From an uncultured Clostridia bacterium (GTDB taxonomy: Bacteria; Bacillota; Clostridia; Oscillospirales; Ruminococcaceae): a stretch of 55,317 nt of DNA. The notes beneath the pieces were generated by a model. The model did not search any database and was not told the DNA's origin. It saw nothing but the letters and a program-made list of their open reading frames with translations. Positions 24,702-33,659 of this stretch are shown piece after piece. Both the position numbers and the translations under genes were made by a program. Every line of letters starts with the position of its first letter. Positions within the stretch are counted from its first letter, which is position 1. The stretch is taken from the NCBI GenBank assembly GCA_947600065.1, contig CANQFZ010000008.1:1-55317 (forward strand). The letters are read 5' to 3'.

Positions 24702-25862
24702 ATGGAACAGAAAAAAATCGACCATATGACTTATCTTCCCGATATGGAAGTTTTAGACTCCGATATCGGCAATCAGGTCATAGCAAAAATGAAAGCGTAT
24801 GATTATACAAAATACACGGCTGCGGACGTAAAGCGCGCGCTGTCGGCCGAGTATCCGTCAATTGAGGATTTCGCGGCGCTGCTGTCGCCTGCCGCAGAGC
24901 CGTTTCTTGAAGAAATGGCGAGAAAGGCGACAATTGAAACGCGAAAGCATTTCGGAAACAGCGTATACCTTTTCACGCCGCTGTACATCTCGAATTACTG
25001 CGAGAATTACTGCGTATACTGCGGGTTTAACTGTCACAACAAGATCCGCCGCGCAAAGCTGGATACGGACGGAATAAGGCGTGAAATGGAAGCGATTGCC
25101 AAAACGGGAATGGAAGAAATTCTCATTCTCACGGGCGAAAGCCGCAAGATGTCGGACGTTGAATATATAGGGAACGCCTGCTCGATAGCTCACGAGTATT
25201 TTAAGAACGTGGGAATTGAGGTTTACCCGATGAACACCGATGAATACAAGTATGTCCACGAGTGCGGAGCGGACTATGTAACGGTATTCCAGGAAACCTA
25301 CAACTCCGATAAATACGAAACGCTTCACCTCGGCGGTCACAAGCGCATTTTCCCCTACCGTCTGAACGCGCAGGAGCGCGCAATTCGCGGAGGAATGAGG
25401 GGCGTTGCGTTCGCGGCGCTTCTGGGGCTTGACGATTTCAGAACGGACGCTTTTGCGGCGGGAGTGCACGCTTATCTTATCCAGCGCAAATATCCCCATG
25501 CGGAAATTTCGTTCTCTTGCCCTCGTCTGCGCCCGATAATAAACAACGACAAGATAAACCCGCGCGACGTTCACGAAAAGCAATTATTGCAGGTAATGAC
25601 CGCGTTCCGCATTTTTATGCCGTTTGCGGGACTTACTATCTCAACGCGCGAAAGAGCGGGGTTCAGAGATAACGTTGTGGGAATGTGCGCGACGAAAATT
25701 TCCGCAGGCGTAAGCACGGGAATAGGCTCGCATACCGACGAAGAATCCCTCGGCGACGACCAGTTTGAAATAAGCGACGGAAGAACGCTTACGGAGGTTT
25801 GCGACGCTATCCGCTCGCGCGGACTTCAGCCTGTTATGAACGATTATGTTTATGTTAAGTAA
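24702..25862 (+). CDS. thiH: 2-iminoacetate synthase ThiH (radical SAM)
   Basis: The protein has 386 residues. The radical SAM cluster motif is CENYCVYCGF (C-x3-C-x2-C) near residue 103. It cleaves tyrosine to dehydroglycine (2-iminoacetate) for thiazole formation, the anaerobic route. ILTGESRKMS and CPRLRPI are family motifs. The ribosome site AAGGAAGG precedes ATG 24702. The gene overlaps the start of the downstream tenI-like gene by 17 bases. It requires ThiG to use its product, but thiG is not in this window. Confidence 0.95.
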   Translation: MEQKKIDHMTYLPDMEVLDSDIGNQVIAKMKAYDYTKYTAADVKRALSAEYPSIEDFAALLSPAAEPFLEEMARKATIETRKHFGNSVYLFTPLYISNYCENYCVYCGFNCHNKIRRAKLDTDGIRREMEAIAKTGMEEILILTGESRKMSDVEYIGNACSIAHEYFKNVGIEVYPMNTDEYKYVHECGADYVTVFQETYNSDKYETLHLGGHKRIFPYRLNAQERAIRGGMRGVAFAALLGLDDFRTDAFAAGVHAYLIQRKYPHAEISFSCPRLRPIINNDKINPRDVHEKQLLQVMTAFRIFMPFAGLTISTRERAGFRDNVVGMCATKISAGVSTGIGSHTDEESLGDDQFEISDGRTLTEVCDAIRSRGLQPVMNDYVYVK

Positions 25863-26442
25863 TAGCGAGCGCGACAGGATAATCTGCGTTACAAACAGAA
25901 AGTTGTGTGCAATTCCGCTTGAACAGAGAATTGAACAGCTCGCGAAAATCGGAATAAAAAAAGTTATCCTGCGCGAAAAGGATTTAAGCGAAGATGAATA
26001 TACCGCTCTTGCGGAAAAGCTCTTAGGAATTTCGGGGATAGAACTTTATATCCATAATTTTCCAAATGTTGCAAGAAAGCTTTCAATAAAACGGCTTCAT
26101 CTTCCGCTAAGCCTTTTGAATGAGGAAATATGCTCTAAATTTGAAACTGTAGGCGCTTCGGTCCACAGCGTTGAGGAAGCGAAAACGGCCGAAAAGCTTG
26201 GAGCTTCTTATATAACGGCGGGGCATATTTTCGCTACAGACTGCAAGAGGGGCTTAGCTCCGCGCGGACTTGAATTTCTGAAAGCCGTTTGCGAGAGCGT
26301 TAAACTTCCCGTTTACGCAATAGGCGGGATAACCTCGGACAATATGCAAAGTTGTTTAGACGCGGGAGCGGCGGGAGTTTGCGTTATGTCGGGACTTATG
26401 GCGAGGGGAGCGTTTTTTAGTGACGGAAAAGATGATTTGTAA
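25846..26442 (+). CDS. tenI: TenI-like thiazole tautomerase/thiamine phosphate synthase-like protein
   Basis: The protein has 198 residues forming a TIM barrel of the ThiE/TenI family. TAGHIFATDCKRGLAPRG closely resembles the Bacillus subtilis TenI signature GHVFETDCKKGLEGRG, including the catalytic-site histidine of TenI. It lacks the canonical ThiE segments for pyrimidine diphosphate binding. TenI converts the thiazole carboxylate tautomer into the form used by ThiE. VYAIGGITSDNM and CVMSGLM are the phosphate-binding end of the barrel. It may be annotated as thiE by automatic tools. The start overlaps thiH; there is no strong ribosome site, so coupling is likely. Confidence 0.8.
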   Translation: MFMLSNSERDRIICVTNRKLCAIPLEQRIEQLAKIGIKKVILREKDLSEDEYTALAEKLLGISGIELYIHNFPNVARKLSIKRLHLPLSLLNEEICSKFETVGASVHSVEEAKTAEKLGASYITAGHIFATDCKRGLAPRGLEFLKAVCESVKLPVYAIGGITSDNMQSCLDAGAAGVCVMSGLMARGAFFSDGKDDL

Positions 26443-26470
26443 AAAATAGATGAAAATTTAAAAATTCCGC

Positions 26471-26499
26471 TTGACAAAAAAGAAGTGTTGTGGTAAAAT
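26471..26499 (+). promoter_or_regulatory. Promoter of the trp operon
   Basis: TTGACA (26471-26476) and TAAAAT (26494-26499) are 17 bases apart, immediately after the thi operon. Confidence 0.8.
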
Positions 26500-26650
26500 A
26501 ACTTTGTTGAATTGAATATGCCTTAAAAACCGATGAAGCAGAGATAAAGGCGCTTATGTACTCACAGAGAGCGGTCGTTGCTGAGAATACCGCAGAAAAC
26601 AGAGCGTTTGAACCCGTATTGTAATGATCTGTCTGTATATTGTCAAGCTC

Positions 26651-26800
26651 CGGACTGTAGCCCCAGATGCTCGTATTGAGCGCCTGCGGCGCACAACACT
26701 GAAGCGTTGCTGCAACTAGCCTTTGTGGCTGTTCGCATTATGCGCTACGCGCAAAACGCTGTAACGCTGACAACGCAGATGGGGCTTTATATACAGTCCG
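26651..26800. repeat. Family C MITE-like element, copy 2 (150 bp), inside the T-box
   Basis: The ends are CGGACTGTAGCCCCAG and CTTTATATACAGTCCG, with TGC and GCAGATGGGG inside. The core contains AACTAGCCTTTGTGGCTG, as in the other copies. Flanking GAACCCG (26610-26616) and CGGGTTC (26799-26805) are complementary, so the whole element can project as one extra hairpin from stem I. Confidence 0.85.
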
Positions 26801-26964
26801 GGTTCTTAAATGGACTGCCGAGGGCGCTAAAGGAAAACCGCTAACTGCAAATGTGCGGCGAGTATTTTGCGACGTGCGCGAGCGTTAATCGCAGGGGTAT
26901 GTCAGTACCCGCAGAGAGCGCGGAGTTTTCCGCGAATTAAGGTGGTATCGCGGCGATTATTTTC

Positions 26965-27013
26965 ACCGTCCTTATGACAGAGAAATACTGTCACAGGGGC
27001 GGTTTTGTTTTTT
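26965..27013 (+). terminator. T-box terminator
   Basis: ACCGTCC...GACAG pairs with CTGTC...GGGGCGGT, followed by TTTTGTTTTTTT ending about 45 bases before trpE. Confidence 0.8.
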
Positions 27014-27057
27014 TACCGCAAGAATACCGCTTCGCTTAGTTTTGAAAGGAGCATGAT

Positions 27058-28524
27058 ATGTTAGTCCCAAGCAAAGAAGAAGCAAAACAATATGCGGATT
27101 ACAGCAGGATACCTATTAAAAAAGAGATCCTCTCGGACATCAGAACACCTATAGAAGTTCTGAAAATCCTAAAGTCGGTGAGCCGCCATGTCTATATTCT
27201 CGAAAGCGTTGAAAACCAGGAGAAATGGGGACGGTATACGTTTTTGGGGTACGACCCGACGCTTGAAATTTCCTGCATAAACGGAAAGCTCACCGCCAAA
27301 AACGTGCTTTCGGGAGAAGCCGAAACGCTCGAAGTAAAAAGCCCCGCCGAGTATATAAGAAAACTTATGAGCGGGTTCAAGTCGCCTGTTATAGCGGGAT
27401 TTCCGAGCTTTACGGGAGGACTGGTGGGATATTTCAGCTATGATTATATAAAGTACAGCGAGCCGAGGCTGACGCTCGACGCGCTTGACGAGGAGCATTT
27501 CAAGGACGTTGACCTTATGCTCTTTAACAACGTTATAGCCTTCGACAATATCCGACAGAAAATAATCCTCATAACAAACATTTCGGGGAGCAATATTGAC
27601 GAGGAATATGCGCTTGCCGAAAAAGAGCTTGACAAAATGGCAAAGCTGATAACCGAGGGAAAGCCCGAGCAAGAACACGAAGCGCGCCTTATGAGCGAGT
27701 TTCACCCGCTGTTCAGCAAAGAGCAGTATTGCGCAATGGTCGAAAGGGCGAAGAAGTATATCTACGAGGGCGATATTTTCCAGGTCGTTCTTTCAAACAG
27801 GCTCGAAGCGGACTTTGAGGGAAGCCTTCTTAACACCTACAGAATGTTAAGAACTTTAAATCCCTCGCCGTATATGTTCTATTTTTCGAGCGACGATATG
27901 GAAGTTGCGGGGTCAAGTCCCGAAACGCTCGTAAAGCTCGAAAACGGCGTTCTGCATACATTCCCGCTCGCAGGAACACGCCCTCGCGGAAAGACCGACG
28001 AAGAGGACAAGGAGCTCGAACGCGGACTTTTGAAAGACGAAAAAGAGCTTTCCGAGCATAATATGCTCGTCGATCTCGGCAGGAACGATATAGGAAAAAT
28101 TTCGGAGTTCGGCTCGGTCGAAGTAGAAAAGTATATGTCCATAGAGCGCTATTCACACGTTATGCACATAGGCTCGACGGTGCGCGGACAGATAAGAAAA
28201 GAGTTCTGCGCCTTGGACGCGGTAGACGCGGTATTGCCTGCGGGAACGCTTTCGGGTGCGCCGAAGATACGCGCCTGTGAGATAATAAACGAGCTCGAAA
28301 ACAACAAGCGCGGTATCTACGGCGGCGCGATAGGCTACATTGATTTCAGAGGAAACCTCGACACCTGTATAGCTATCCGCCTTTGCTTTAAGAAAAACGG
28401 AAAGGTTTTTGTGAGAAGCGGCGCGGGAATAGTAGCGGACAGCGTCCCCGAAAACGAATTTACCGAATGTATAAACAAGGCGAAGGCAGTCGTAAAGGCT
28501 CTCGAAGCCTCACAGGAGGTATGA
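27058..28524 (+). CDS. trpE: Anthranilate synthase component I
   Basis: The protein has 488 residues and catalyses chorismate plus glutamine-derived ammonia to anthranilate, together with TrpG. The feedback-binding segment YILESVEN is present near residue 48, implying tryptophan inhibition. The chorismate-binding domain includes SPSPYMFYF-type LNPSPYMFYF, GTRPRGKT and DLGRNDIG, plus AVLPAGTLSGAPKIRA and IGYIDFRGNLDTCIAIR. The length is normal. GAAAGGAG precedes ATG 27058. The stop overlaps the trpG ribosome site. Confidence 0.97.
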   Translation: MLVPSKEEAKQYADYSRIPIKKEILSDIRTPIEVLKILKSVSRHVYILESVENQEKWGRYTFLGYDPTLEISCINGKLTAKNVLSGEAETLEVKSPAEYIRKLMSGFKSPVIAGFPSFTGGLVGYFSYDYIKYSEPRLTLDALDEEHFKDVDLMLFNNVIAFDNIRQKIILITNISGSNIDEEYALAEKELDKMAKLITEGKPEQEHEARLMSEFHPLFSKEQYCAMVERAKKYIYEGDIFQVVLSNRLEADFEGSLLNTYRMLRTLNPSPYMFYFSSDDMEVAGSSPETLVKLENGVLHTFPLAGTRPRGKTDEEDKELERGLLKDEKELSEHNMLVDLGRNDIGKISEFGSVEVEKYMSIERYSHVMHIGSTVRGQIRKEFCALDAVDAVLPAGTLSGAPKIRACEIINELENNKRGIYGGAIGYIDFRGNLDTCIAIRLCFKKNGKVFVRSGAGIVADSVPENEFTECINKAKAVVKALEASQEV

Positions 28525-28526
28525 AT

Positions 28527-29099
28527 ATGATATTGCTTATAGATAATTACGACAGCTTTTCATATAACCTTTATCAGCTTATCGGCGCAATAGATCCCGA
28601 TATAAAGGTGATAAGAAACGACGAGCTTTCTTGTGAAGAAGTCCTTGCGTTAAGTCCCTCGCATATAATAATAAGCCCTGGTCCGGGGAGACCCTCTGAT
28701 GCGGGAATTTGCGAGGAGCTTGTGATAAAAGCGGAGGGAAAAGTCCCGATACTCGGAGTATGCCTCGGTCATCAGGCGATCTGCGAGGCTTTCGGAGCAA
28801 AGATAACCTATGCGAAAAAACTTATGCACGGGAAAAAGTCAACTATCGAATACGATACTTCTTCCCCGATATTCGCGGGGATAAGCGGAGAGCTCGAAGT
28901 CGCGCGTTATCATTCTCTTGCCGCAGACGAAAGCACAATGCCCGAGGTGCTTAAGATAACGGCAAAGACGGACGACGGCGAAGTAATGGCAGTCCAGCAC
29001 AAAGAATTTCCCGTGTTCGGACTTCAGTTCCACCCCGAAAGTATACTGACAACAAAAGGAAAGGCGTTTGCCGAAAACTTTTTGAAAATAAGAACTTAA
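28527..29099 (+). CDS. trpG: Anthranilate synthase component II (glutamine amidotransferase)
   Basis: The protein has 190 residues from ATG 28527, chosen because AGGAGG lies seven bases upstream; the ATG at 28521 is too close to it. The class I amidotransferase triad is visible: the nucleophile Cys in GVCLGHQAI, His and Glu in FHPESIL, with SPGPGRPSDAG as oxyanion strand. It supplies ammonia to TrpE. It is separate from trpD, in contrast to the fused TrpGD of enterobacteria. Confidence 0.96.
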   Translation: MILLIDNYDSFSYNLYQLIGAIDPDIKVIRNDELSCEEVLALSPSHIIISPGPGRPSDAGICEELVIKAEGKVPILGVCLGHQAICEAFGAKITYAKKLMHGKKSTIEYDTSSPIFAGISGELEVARYHSLAADESTMPEVLKITAKTDDGEVMAVQHKEFPVFGLQFHPESILTTKGKAFAENFLKIRT

Positions 29100-29124
29100 T
29101 TTAAACCGAAAAGGAGAATTTATT

Positions 29125-30135
29125 ATGATCAGAGAAGCAATCATCAAAACCGCAAAGGGCGAAAACCTCACATTTGACGAAGCGTCGGAAGTAATGCGCG
29201 AAATAATGACGGGAAACACAACTCCCGCACAGACCGCCGCTTATCTCACCGCGCTTCACCTAAAGGGCGAAACGGTCGAGGAGACCTCGGCGAGCGCCTA
29301 TGTAATGCGCGACTGCGCAACGCGCGTAAGCTATAACGGCGACGTTATGGAAATAGTCGGAACGGGAGGTGACGGCGCACAGTCTATAAATATCTCGACA
29401 ATTTCGGGAATTATATGCGCGTCGGCGGGCGTTAAAATAGCAAAGCACGGAAACCGCGCGGCTTCTTCAAAATGCGGAGCGGCAGACGTTTTAGAAGCCC
29501 TCGGCATAAACATTTCGGTATCTCCCGAGGGCTGTGTAAAGCTTCTGGACGAGGTGGGAATGTGCTTTATGTTCGCGCAGAAATACCATACGGCTATGAA
29601 GTATGTCGGACCCGTACGCAAGGAAATAGGCATTCCTACCGTGTTCAACCTCCTCGGCCCGCTTACAAACCCCGCTCATGCTTCTTATCAGCTTTTGGGA
29701 GTTTATGACGAGAGCCTTTTGGAGCCTATGTCGAAAACTCTCGTAAAGCTCGGAGTAAAGCGCGGAATGGCGGTTTACGGTCAGGATAAGCTCGACGAGA
29801 TATCCGTAAGCGCTCCGACTTCCGTAATTGAATTTGAGGGCGATAAGTTTACAAAATACGAGATAACCCCCGAGCAGTTTGGTCTTTCGCGCCACGATAT
29901 GTCCGAGATCCGCGGCGGCGACCCTGCGGAAAACGCTAAAATCGCAAGGGAAATTCTCGGCGGAAAGAAGTGCGCGGGTCGCGACGCGGTTTTGCTTAAC
30001 GCAGGCTCGGCGCTCCACATCTACAAGGGCGTTTCTATCGAGGACGGCGTAAAGCAGGCGGCAGAGATGATAGACAGCGGCGCGGCAATGAAAACTCTCG
30101 AAAAGTATATCGAAGTTTCAAACAAGGTAGAATGA
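29125..30135 (+). CDS. trpD: Anthranilate phosphoribosyltransferase
   Basis: The protein has 336 residues and transfers phosphoribose from PRPP to anthranilate. The PRPP-binding signature GTGGDGAQSINIST is near residue 78. KHGNRAASSKCGAADVLEALG and GPLTNPAHASYQLLGVY are further family motifs. AAAGGAG precedes ATG 29125. The length is normal. The stop codon overlaps the possible first ATG of trpC. Confidence 0.96.
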   Translation: MIREAIIKTAKGENLTFDEASEVMREIMTGNTTPAQTAAYLTALHLKGETVEETSASAYVMRDCATRVSYNGDVMEIVGTGGDGAQSINISTISGIICASAGVKIAKHGNRAASSKCGAADVLEALGINISVSPEGCVKLLDEVGMCFMFAQKYHTAMKYVGPVRKEIGIPTVFNLLGPLTNPAHASYQLLGVYDESLLEPMSKTLVKLGVKRGMAVYGQDKLDEISVSAPTSVIEFEGDKFTKYEITPEQFGLSRHDMSEIRGGDPAENAKIAREILGGKKCAGRDAVLLNAGSALHIYKGVSIEDGVKQAAEMIDSGAAMKTLEKYIEVSNKVE

Positions 30136-30140
30136 CATCT

Positions 30141-30926
30141 ATGAACATTCTCGATGAAATAGCGGAAAAGACCCGCGAAAGAATTGCCGAAAAGATGCGG
30201 GAAATACCGCTTTCGGAGATACGCGAAAAAGCCGAAGCGCTCCCCGTCTACAATGGCTTTCCGTTTTATAAAGCGCTTTGCGGCGATGACATCTCTTTTA
30301 TCTGCGAGGTAAAGAAAGCTTCTCCGTCAAAGGGCGTTATTGCAGAGGATTTTCCTTATCTGCAAATTGCAAAGGATTATGAAAAAGCGGGCGCGGCGGC
30401 AATTTCCTGCCTTACCGAACCTTTCTGGTTCAAGGGCAGTGATGAAATACTGAAAGAAATAACAAGCGCGGTAAATATCCCCGTTCTGCGAAAGGATTTT
30501 ACAATAAGCGAGTATATGATATACGAAGCGAAAATTCTCGGAGCGGGCGCGGTCTTGCTTATATGTTCAATTCTTAGCGAACAGCAATTGAAAGAATATT
30601 TAAAGCTTGCTCATTCTCTGGGATTGTCGGCGCTTGTCGAAACTCATAACGAAGAAGAAATAAAATGCGCCGTAAATATCGGAGCGAAGATAATCGGCGT
30701 AAATAACCGCGACCTCAGGTCATTTACGGTAGACGTGGGAAATTCCGCTCGGTTGCGCGAGCTTATTCCCCGCGACAGGGTCTTTGTTTCGGAAAGCGGG
30801 ATAGCGACTGCGGCTGACGTTGAAAAACTTCGTGATATCGGAGCAAACGCGGCTCTCGTCGGAGAGGCTCTTATGAGAGCAGAGGACAAGACGGCAAAGC
30901 TTAGAGAATTGCGCGGAGAAAAGTGA
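30141..30926 (+). CDS. trpC: Indole-3-glycerol phosphate synthase
   Basis: The protein has 261 residues from ATG 30141, with AAGGTAGA nine bases upstream; ATG 30132 (overlapping the trpD stop) is an alternative giving 264. It is a TIM barrel with EVKKASPSKGVI, RKDFTISEYMIYEA, GVNNRDLRSFTVD and VSESGIATAADVEKL motifs, all typical of TrpC. It closes the indole ring. TrpC and TrpF are separate genes, spaced by one base. Confidence 0.96.
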   Translation: MNILDEIAEKTRERIAEKMREIPLSEIREKAEALPVYNGFPFYKALCGDDISFICEVKKASPSKGVIAEDFPYLQIAKDYEKAGAAAISCLTEPFWFKGSDEILKEITSAVNIPVLRKDFTISEYMIYEAKILGAGAVLLICSILSEQQLKEYLKLAHSLGLSALVETHNEEEIKCAVNIGAKIIGVNNRDLRSFTVDVGNSARLRELIPRDRVFVSESGIATAADVEKLRDIGANAALVGEALMRAEDKTAKLRELRGEK

Positions 30927-30927
30927 A

Positions 30928-31554
30928 ATGGCGGTCAGAATAAAATTATGCGGAATGTTCCGCGAAGAAGATATTGAATACGCAAACGAGGCAATGCCCG
31001 ACTATATCGGTTTTATAGTTATGTTTCCGAAAAGCCATAGGAACATTGACATTGATACTGCCGAAAAGCTGAAGTCGCGGCTTTCTCCGAAGATAAAGTC
31101 GGTCGCCGTTTCGGTAAATGCCGACATAAATAAGTTTGCGGAATTTGCAAAGCGCGGAATAGCGGATATGCTCCAGTGTCACGGAGATGAAAGCGCGGAA
31201 TATATCAAAAGATTAAAAGAGCTTACGGGCGTTCCGATAATCAAAGCCGTAAGGGTAGAAAGCGCGGACGACATAAAAAGGGCGGACGATATGGGAGCTG
31301 ATTTTCTCCTGCTCGACAGCGGCACGGGCAGCGGGATAAGCTTCGATCATTCGCTCATTGACCCCGAAAAGATCAAAACGCCGTTTTTTCTTGCGGGCGG
31401 GCTTACTCCCGATAATTTAGCCGAAGCCGCCGCGAAATTAAAGCCGTTCGCGGTAGACCTCAGCAGCGGCACTGAGACCGACAAAATAAAAGACCGCGAA
31501 AAAATGATAGCTGCCGTAAAGGCGATTAGAAATCAATCACAATACAGACTGTAG
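30928..31554 (+). CDS. trpF: Phosphoribosylanthranilate isomerase
   Basis: The protein has 208 residues. KLCGMFREEDIEYA carries the catalytic cysteine, DYIGFIVMFPKSHRNI follows, and LLLDSGTGSGISFDHS and FLAGGLTPDNLAEA complete the TIM barrel. The last codons (ACAGACTGTAG) and the stop codon lie within the left terminus of a family C element. The insertion has therefore rewritten the C-terminus; the essential barrel is intact. Confidence 0.95.
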   Translation: MAVRIKLCGMFREEDIEYANEAMPDYIGFIVMFPKSHRNIDIDTAEKLKSRLSPKIKSVAVSVNADINKFAEFAKRGIADMLQCHGDESAEYIKRLKELTGVPIIKAVRVESADDIKRADDMGADFLLLDSGTGSGISFDHSLIDPEKIKTPFFLAGGLTPDNLAEAAAKLKPFAVDLSSGTETDKIKDREKMIAAVKAIRNQSQYRL

Positions 31555-31649
31555 AGAAAGCCCCAGATGCTAGGAAGCGCTGTTGCAACTAGCCTTTGTG
31601 GCTGTTGCAGCAGCGCTGACAACGCAGATGGGGCTTTATATACAGTCTG
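31545..31649. repeat. Family C MITE-like element, copy 3 (105 bp)
   Basis: Inverted termini CAGACTGTAGAGAAAG and CTTTATATACAGTCTG flank GCCCCAGATGC and GCAGATGGGG. The interior AGCGCTGTTGCAAC and GTTGCAGCAGCGCT also pairs. The element overlaps the trpF stop codon and precedes trpB. Confidence 0.88.
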
Positions 31650-31682
31650 TTTAATACGAAATGAAAGGAAGCTAAGTTACTT

Positions 31683-32867
31683 ATGTCAAATGGACGTTAC
31701 GGCGATTTCGGAGGACAGTATATCCCCGAAACGCTGATGAACGAAATTCACAAGCTGGAAGAGGCTTATGAACATTACAAGAACGACCCCGAATTTGTCG
31801 CGGAGCTTGACAGGCTGAACCGCGAATATGCGGGCAGACCGTCCCTGCTCTATTATGCGGAGAAGATGACGCGCGACCTTGGCGGCGCAAAGATCTATTT
31901 CAAGCGCGAAGACTTAAACCACACGGGTTCTCACAAAATAAACAATGTTTTGGGGCAGTGCCTGCTTGCCAAAAAAATGGGCAAAACGCGCATAATTGCC
32001 GAAACGGGCGCAGGACAGCATGGAGTTGCCGCGGCAACGGCGGCGGCGCTTATGGACCTTGAATGTGAAATTTTTATGGGAAAAGAAGATACCGTAAGAC
32101 AGGCGCTCAATGTCTACAGAATGGAGCTTTTGGGCGCAAAGGTACACCCCGTAACGTCTGGCACGATGACCCTCAAAGACGCTGTAAACGAGGCTATGCG
32201 CGACTGGACGAACAGAGTTGACGACACGCTTTATGTTTTAGGCTCGGTTATGGGTCCTCACCCGTTCCCGATGATAGTGCGCGATTTTCAGAGCGTTATC
32301 TCTAAAGAAGCCAGAGAGCAGATACTTGAAAAAGAAGGCAAGCTCCCTACCGCCGTTATGGCTTGCGTAGGCGGCGGCTCAAACGCTATGGGAATGTTCT
32401 ATAACTTCATAAACGACAAGGAAGTTCGCCTTATCGGCTGTGAAGCGGCGGGGCGCGGCGTTGATACGGGAGAGACCGCGGCAACAATTGCAACGGGAAC
32501 GCTCGGAATTTTCCACGGAATGAAGAGCCTTTTCTGCCAGAACGAATACGGGCAGATCGCGCCTGTTTATTCAATATCTGCGGGACTTGACTATCCCGGG
32601 ATAGGTCCCGAACACGCTTATCTTCACTCAATAGGCAGAGCGGAGTATGTTCCCGTTACAGATGACGAAGCAGTAAACGCGTTTGAGTATATCGCGCGTA
32701 CAGAGGGCATTATATGCGCAATAGAAAGCGCTCATGCTGTCGCTCATCTTATGAAGATAGCGCCGACCATGAAAAAGGACGACATCATTATTTGCTGTCT
32801 TTCGGGTCGCGGAGATAAAGATGTCGCGGCAATTGCCCGCTATCGCGGAATTGATCTGCACGAATAA
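31683..32867 (+). CDS. trpB: Tryptophan synthase beta chain
   Basis: The protein has 394 residues, normal for TrpB. It condenses indole and serine with pyridoxal phosphate bound at the lysine of [31 protein letters not shown] and [13 protein letters not shown] (phosphate loop) are unambiguous. It starts about 130 bases after trpF, the only sizeable gap in the operon, occupied by the family C element. GAAAGGAAG precedes the start. Twelve bases separate it from trpA. Confidence 0.98.
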   Translation: MSNGRYGDFGGQYIPETLMNEIHKLEEAYEHYKNDPEFVAELDRLNREYAGRPSLLYYAEKMTRDLGGAKIYFKREDLNHTGSHKINNVLGQCLLAKKMGKTRIIAETGAGQHGVAAATAAALMDLECEIFMGKEDTVRQALNVYRMELLGAKVHPVTSGTMTLKDAVNEAMRDWTNRVDDTLYVLGSVMGPHPFPMIVRDFQSVISKEAREQILEKEGKLPTAVMACVGGGSNAMGMFYNFINDKEVRLIGCEAAGRGVDTGETAATIATGTLGIFHGMKSLFCQNEYGQIAPVYSISAGLDYPGIGPEHAYLHSIGRAEYVPVTDDEAVNAFEYIARTEGIICAIESAHAVAHLMKIAPTMKKDDIIICCLSGRGDKDVAAIARYRGIDLHE

Positions 32868-32879
32868 GGAGAACAAAAG

Positions 32880-33647
32880 ATGAACAGAATTGAAAACGCA
32901 TTCAAAAACAAAAAAGCCTTTATAGGCTTTCTGACGGCGGGCGACCCGAGCTATGAGGCTTCTTATGAAAATATAATGGCGCTTATAAAGGCGGGCGCGG
33001 ATATGGTAGAAATAGGTATTCCGTTTTCCGACCCTATCGCCGAAGGTCCCGTAATTCAAGGCGCTGACGTAAGGGCATTAAAGGCGGGAATGACAACGGA
33101 CAAAGCCTTTGAGCTTGCCGCAAAAGTTCGCTCTCAGACGGACATTCCGCTTGTGTTTATGACATATGTAAATCCCGTTTATAAATACGGCTACGACAGG
33201 TTTTTCGCAAAATGCGCAGAGATAGGCGTAGACGGTCTTATCTGCCCCGATTTGCCGTTTGAGGAAAAGAACGAAGCAGACGGCGCGGCAAAGGCTCACG
33301 GCGTTGCGCTTATTTCAATGATAGCTCCCACCAGCGAACAGCGCATAAAGTCCATAGCTGAAAGCGCAAACGGATTTTTGTACATAGTAAGCTCTATGGG
33401 CGTTACGGGCGTAAGGAGCGAGATAAAGACCGACCTCAAGTCAATTATGGCGAGCGTTCGGAAATACGCCAAAGTTCCCGCGGCAATAGGCTTCGGAATT
33501 TCAAATCCCGAACAGGCGAAAAAAATGTCTGAGCTTTCGGACGGCGTAATCGTCGGCTCGGCAATAGTAAGGCTGGTAGAAAAATACGGCGAGGCTGCGC
33601 CCGATGAAATCTATAAGCTTGTAAAATCACTAAAGGATGTTATTTGA
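32880..33647 (+). CDS. trpA: Tryptophan synthase alpha chain
   Basis: The protein has 255 residues, a TIM barrel that cleaves indole glycerol phosphate and feeds indole through a tunnel to TrpB. The catalytic Glu is in MVEIGIPFSDPIAEGPVIQ, the catalytic Asp in LICPDLPFEEK, and YIVSSMGVTGVR and AIGFGISNPEQA are phosphate-binding parts. It is last in the trp operon, with AAGGAG upstream, and is followed by hairpin-rich family A repeats. Confidence 0.98.
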   Translation: MNRIENAFKNKKAFIGFLTAGDPSYEASYENIMALIKAGADMVEIGIPFSDPIAEGPVIQGADVRALKAGMTTDKAFELAAKVRSQTDIPLVFMTYVNPVYKYGYDRFFAKCAEIGVDGLICPDLPFEEKNEADGAAKAHGVALISMIAPTSEQRIKSIAESANGFLYIVSSMGVTGVRSEIKTDLKSIMASVRKYAKVPAAIGFGISNPEQAKKMSELSDGVIVGSAIVRLVEKYGEAAPDEIYKLVKSLKDVI

Positions 33648-33659
33648 TTTATAGGTTGT

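Larger units (their letters stand above)
26506..27013 (+). promoter_or_regulatory. T-box riboswitch of the trp operon (Trp specific)
   Basis: The leader has the T-box order. There is a GCAGAGATAAAGGCG start, then AGAGAGCGG with distal loop GCTGAGAA (about 26565-26592), a specifier segment TTAAATGGACTGCC with codon UGG at 26811-26813, and base-pairing partner GGGCGCTAAAGG. Later comes the conserved T-box AAGGTGGTATCGCGG (26939-26953), then a terminator hairpin. Uncharged tRNA-Trp should stabilise the antiterminator. A 150-bp family C element is inserted at 26651-26800 between distal loop and specifier. The leader is therefore more than 500 bases, much longer than usual. Confidence 0.88.
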
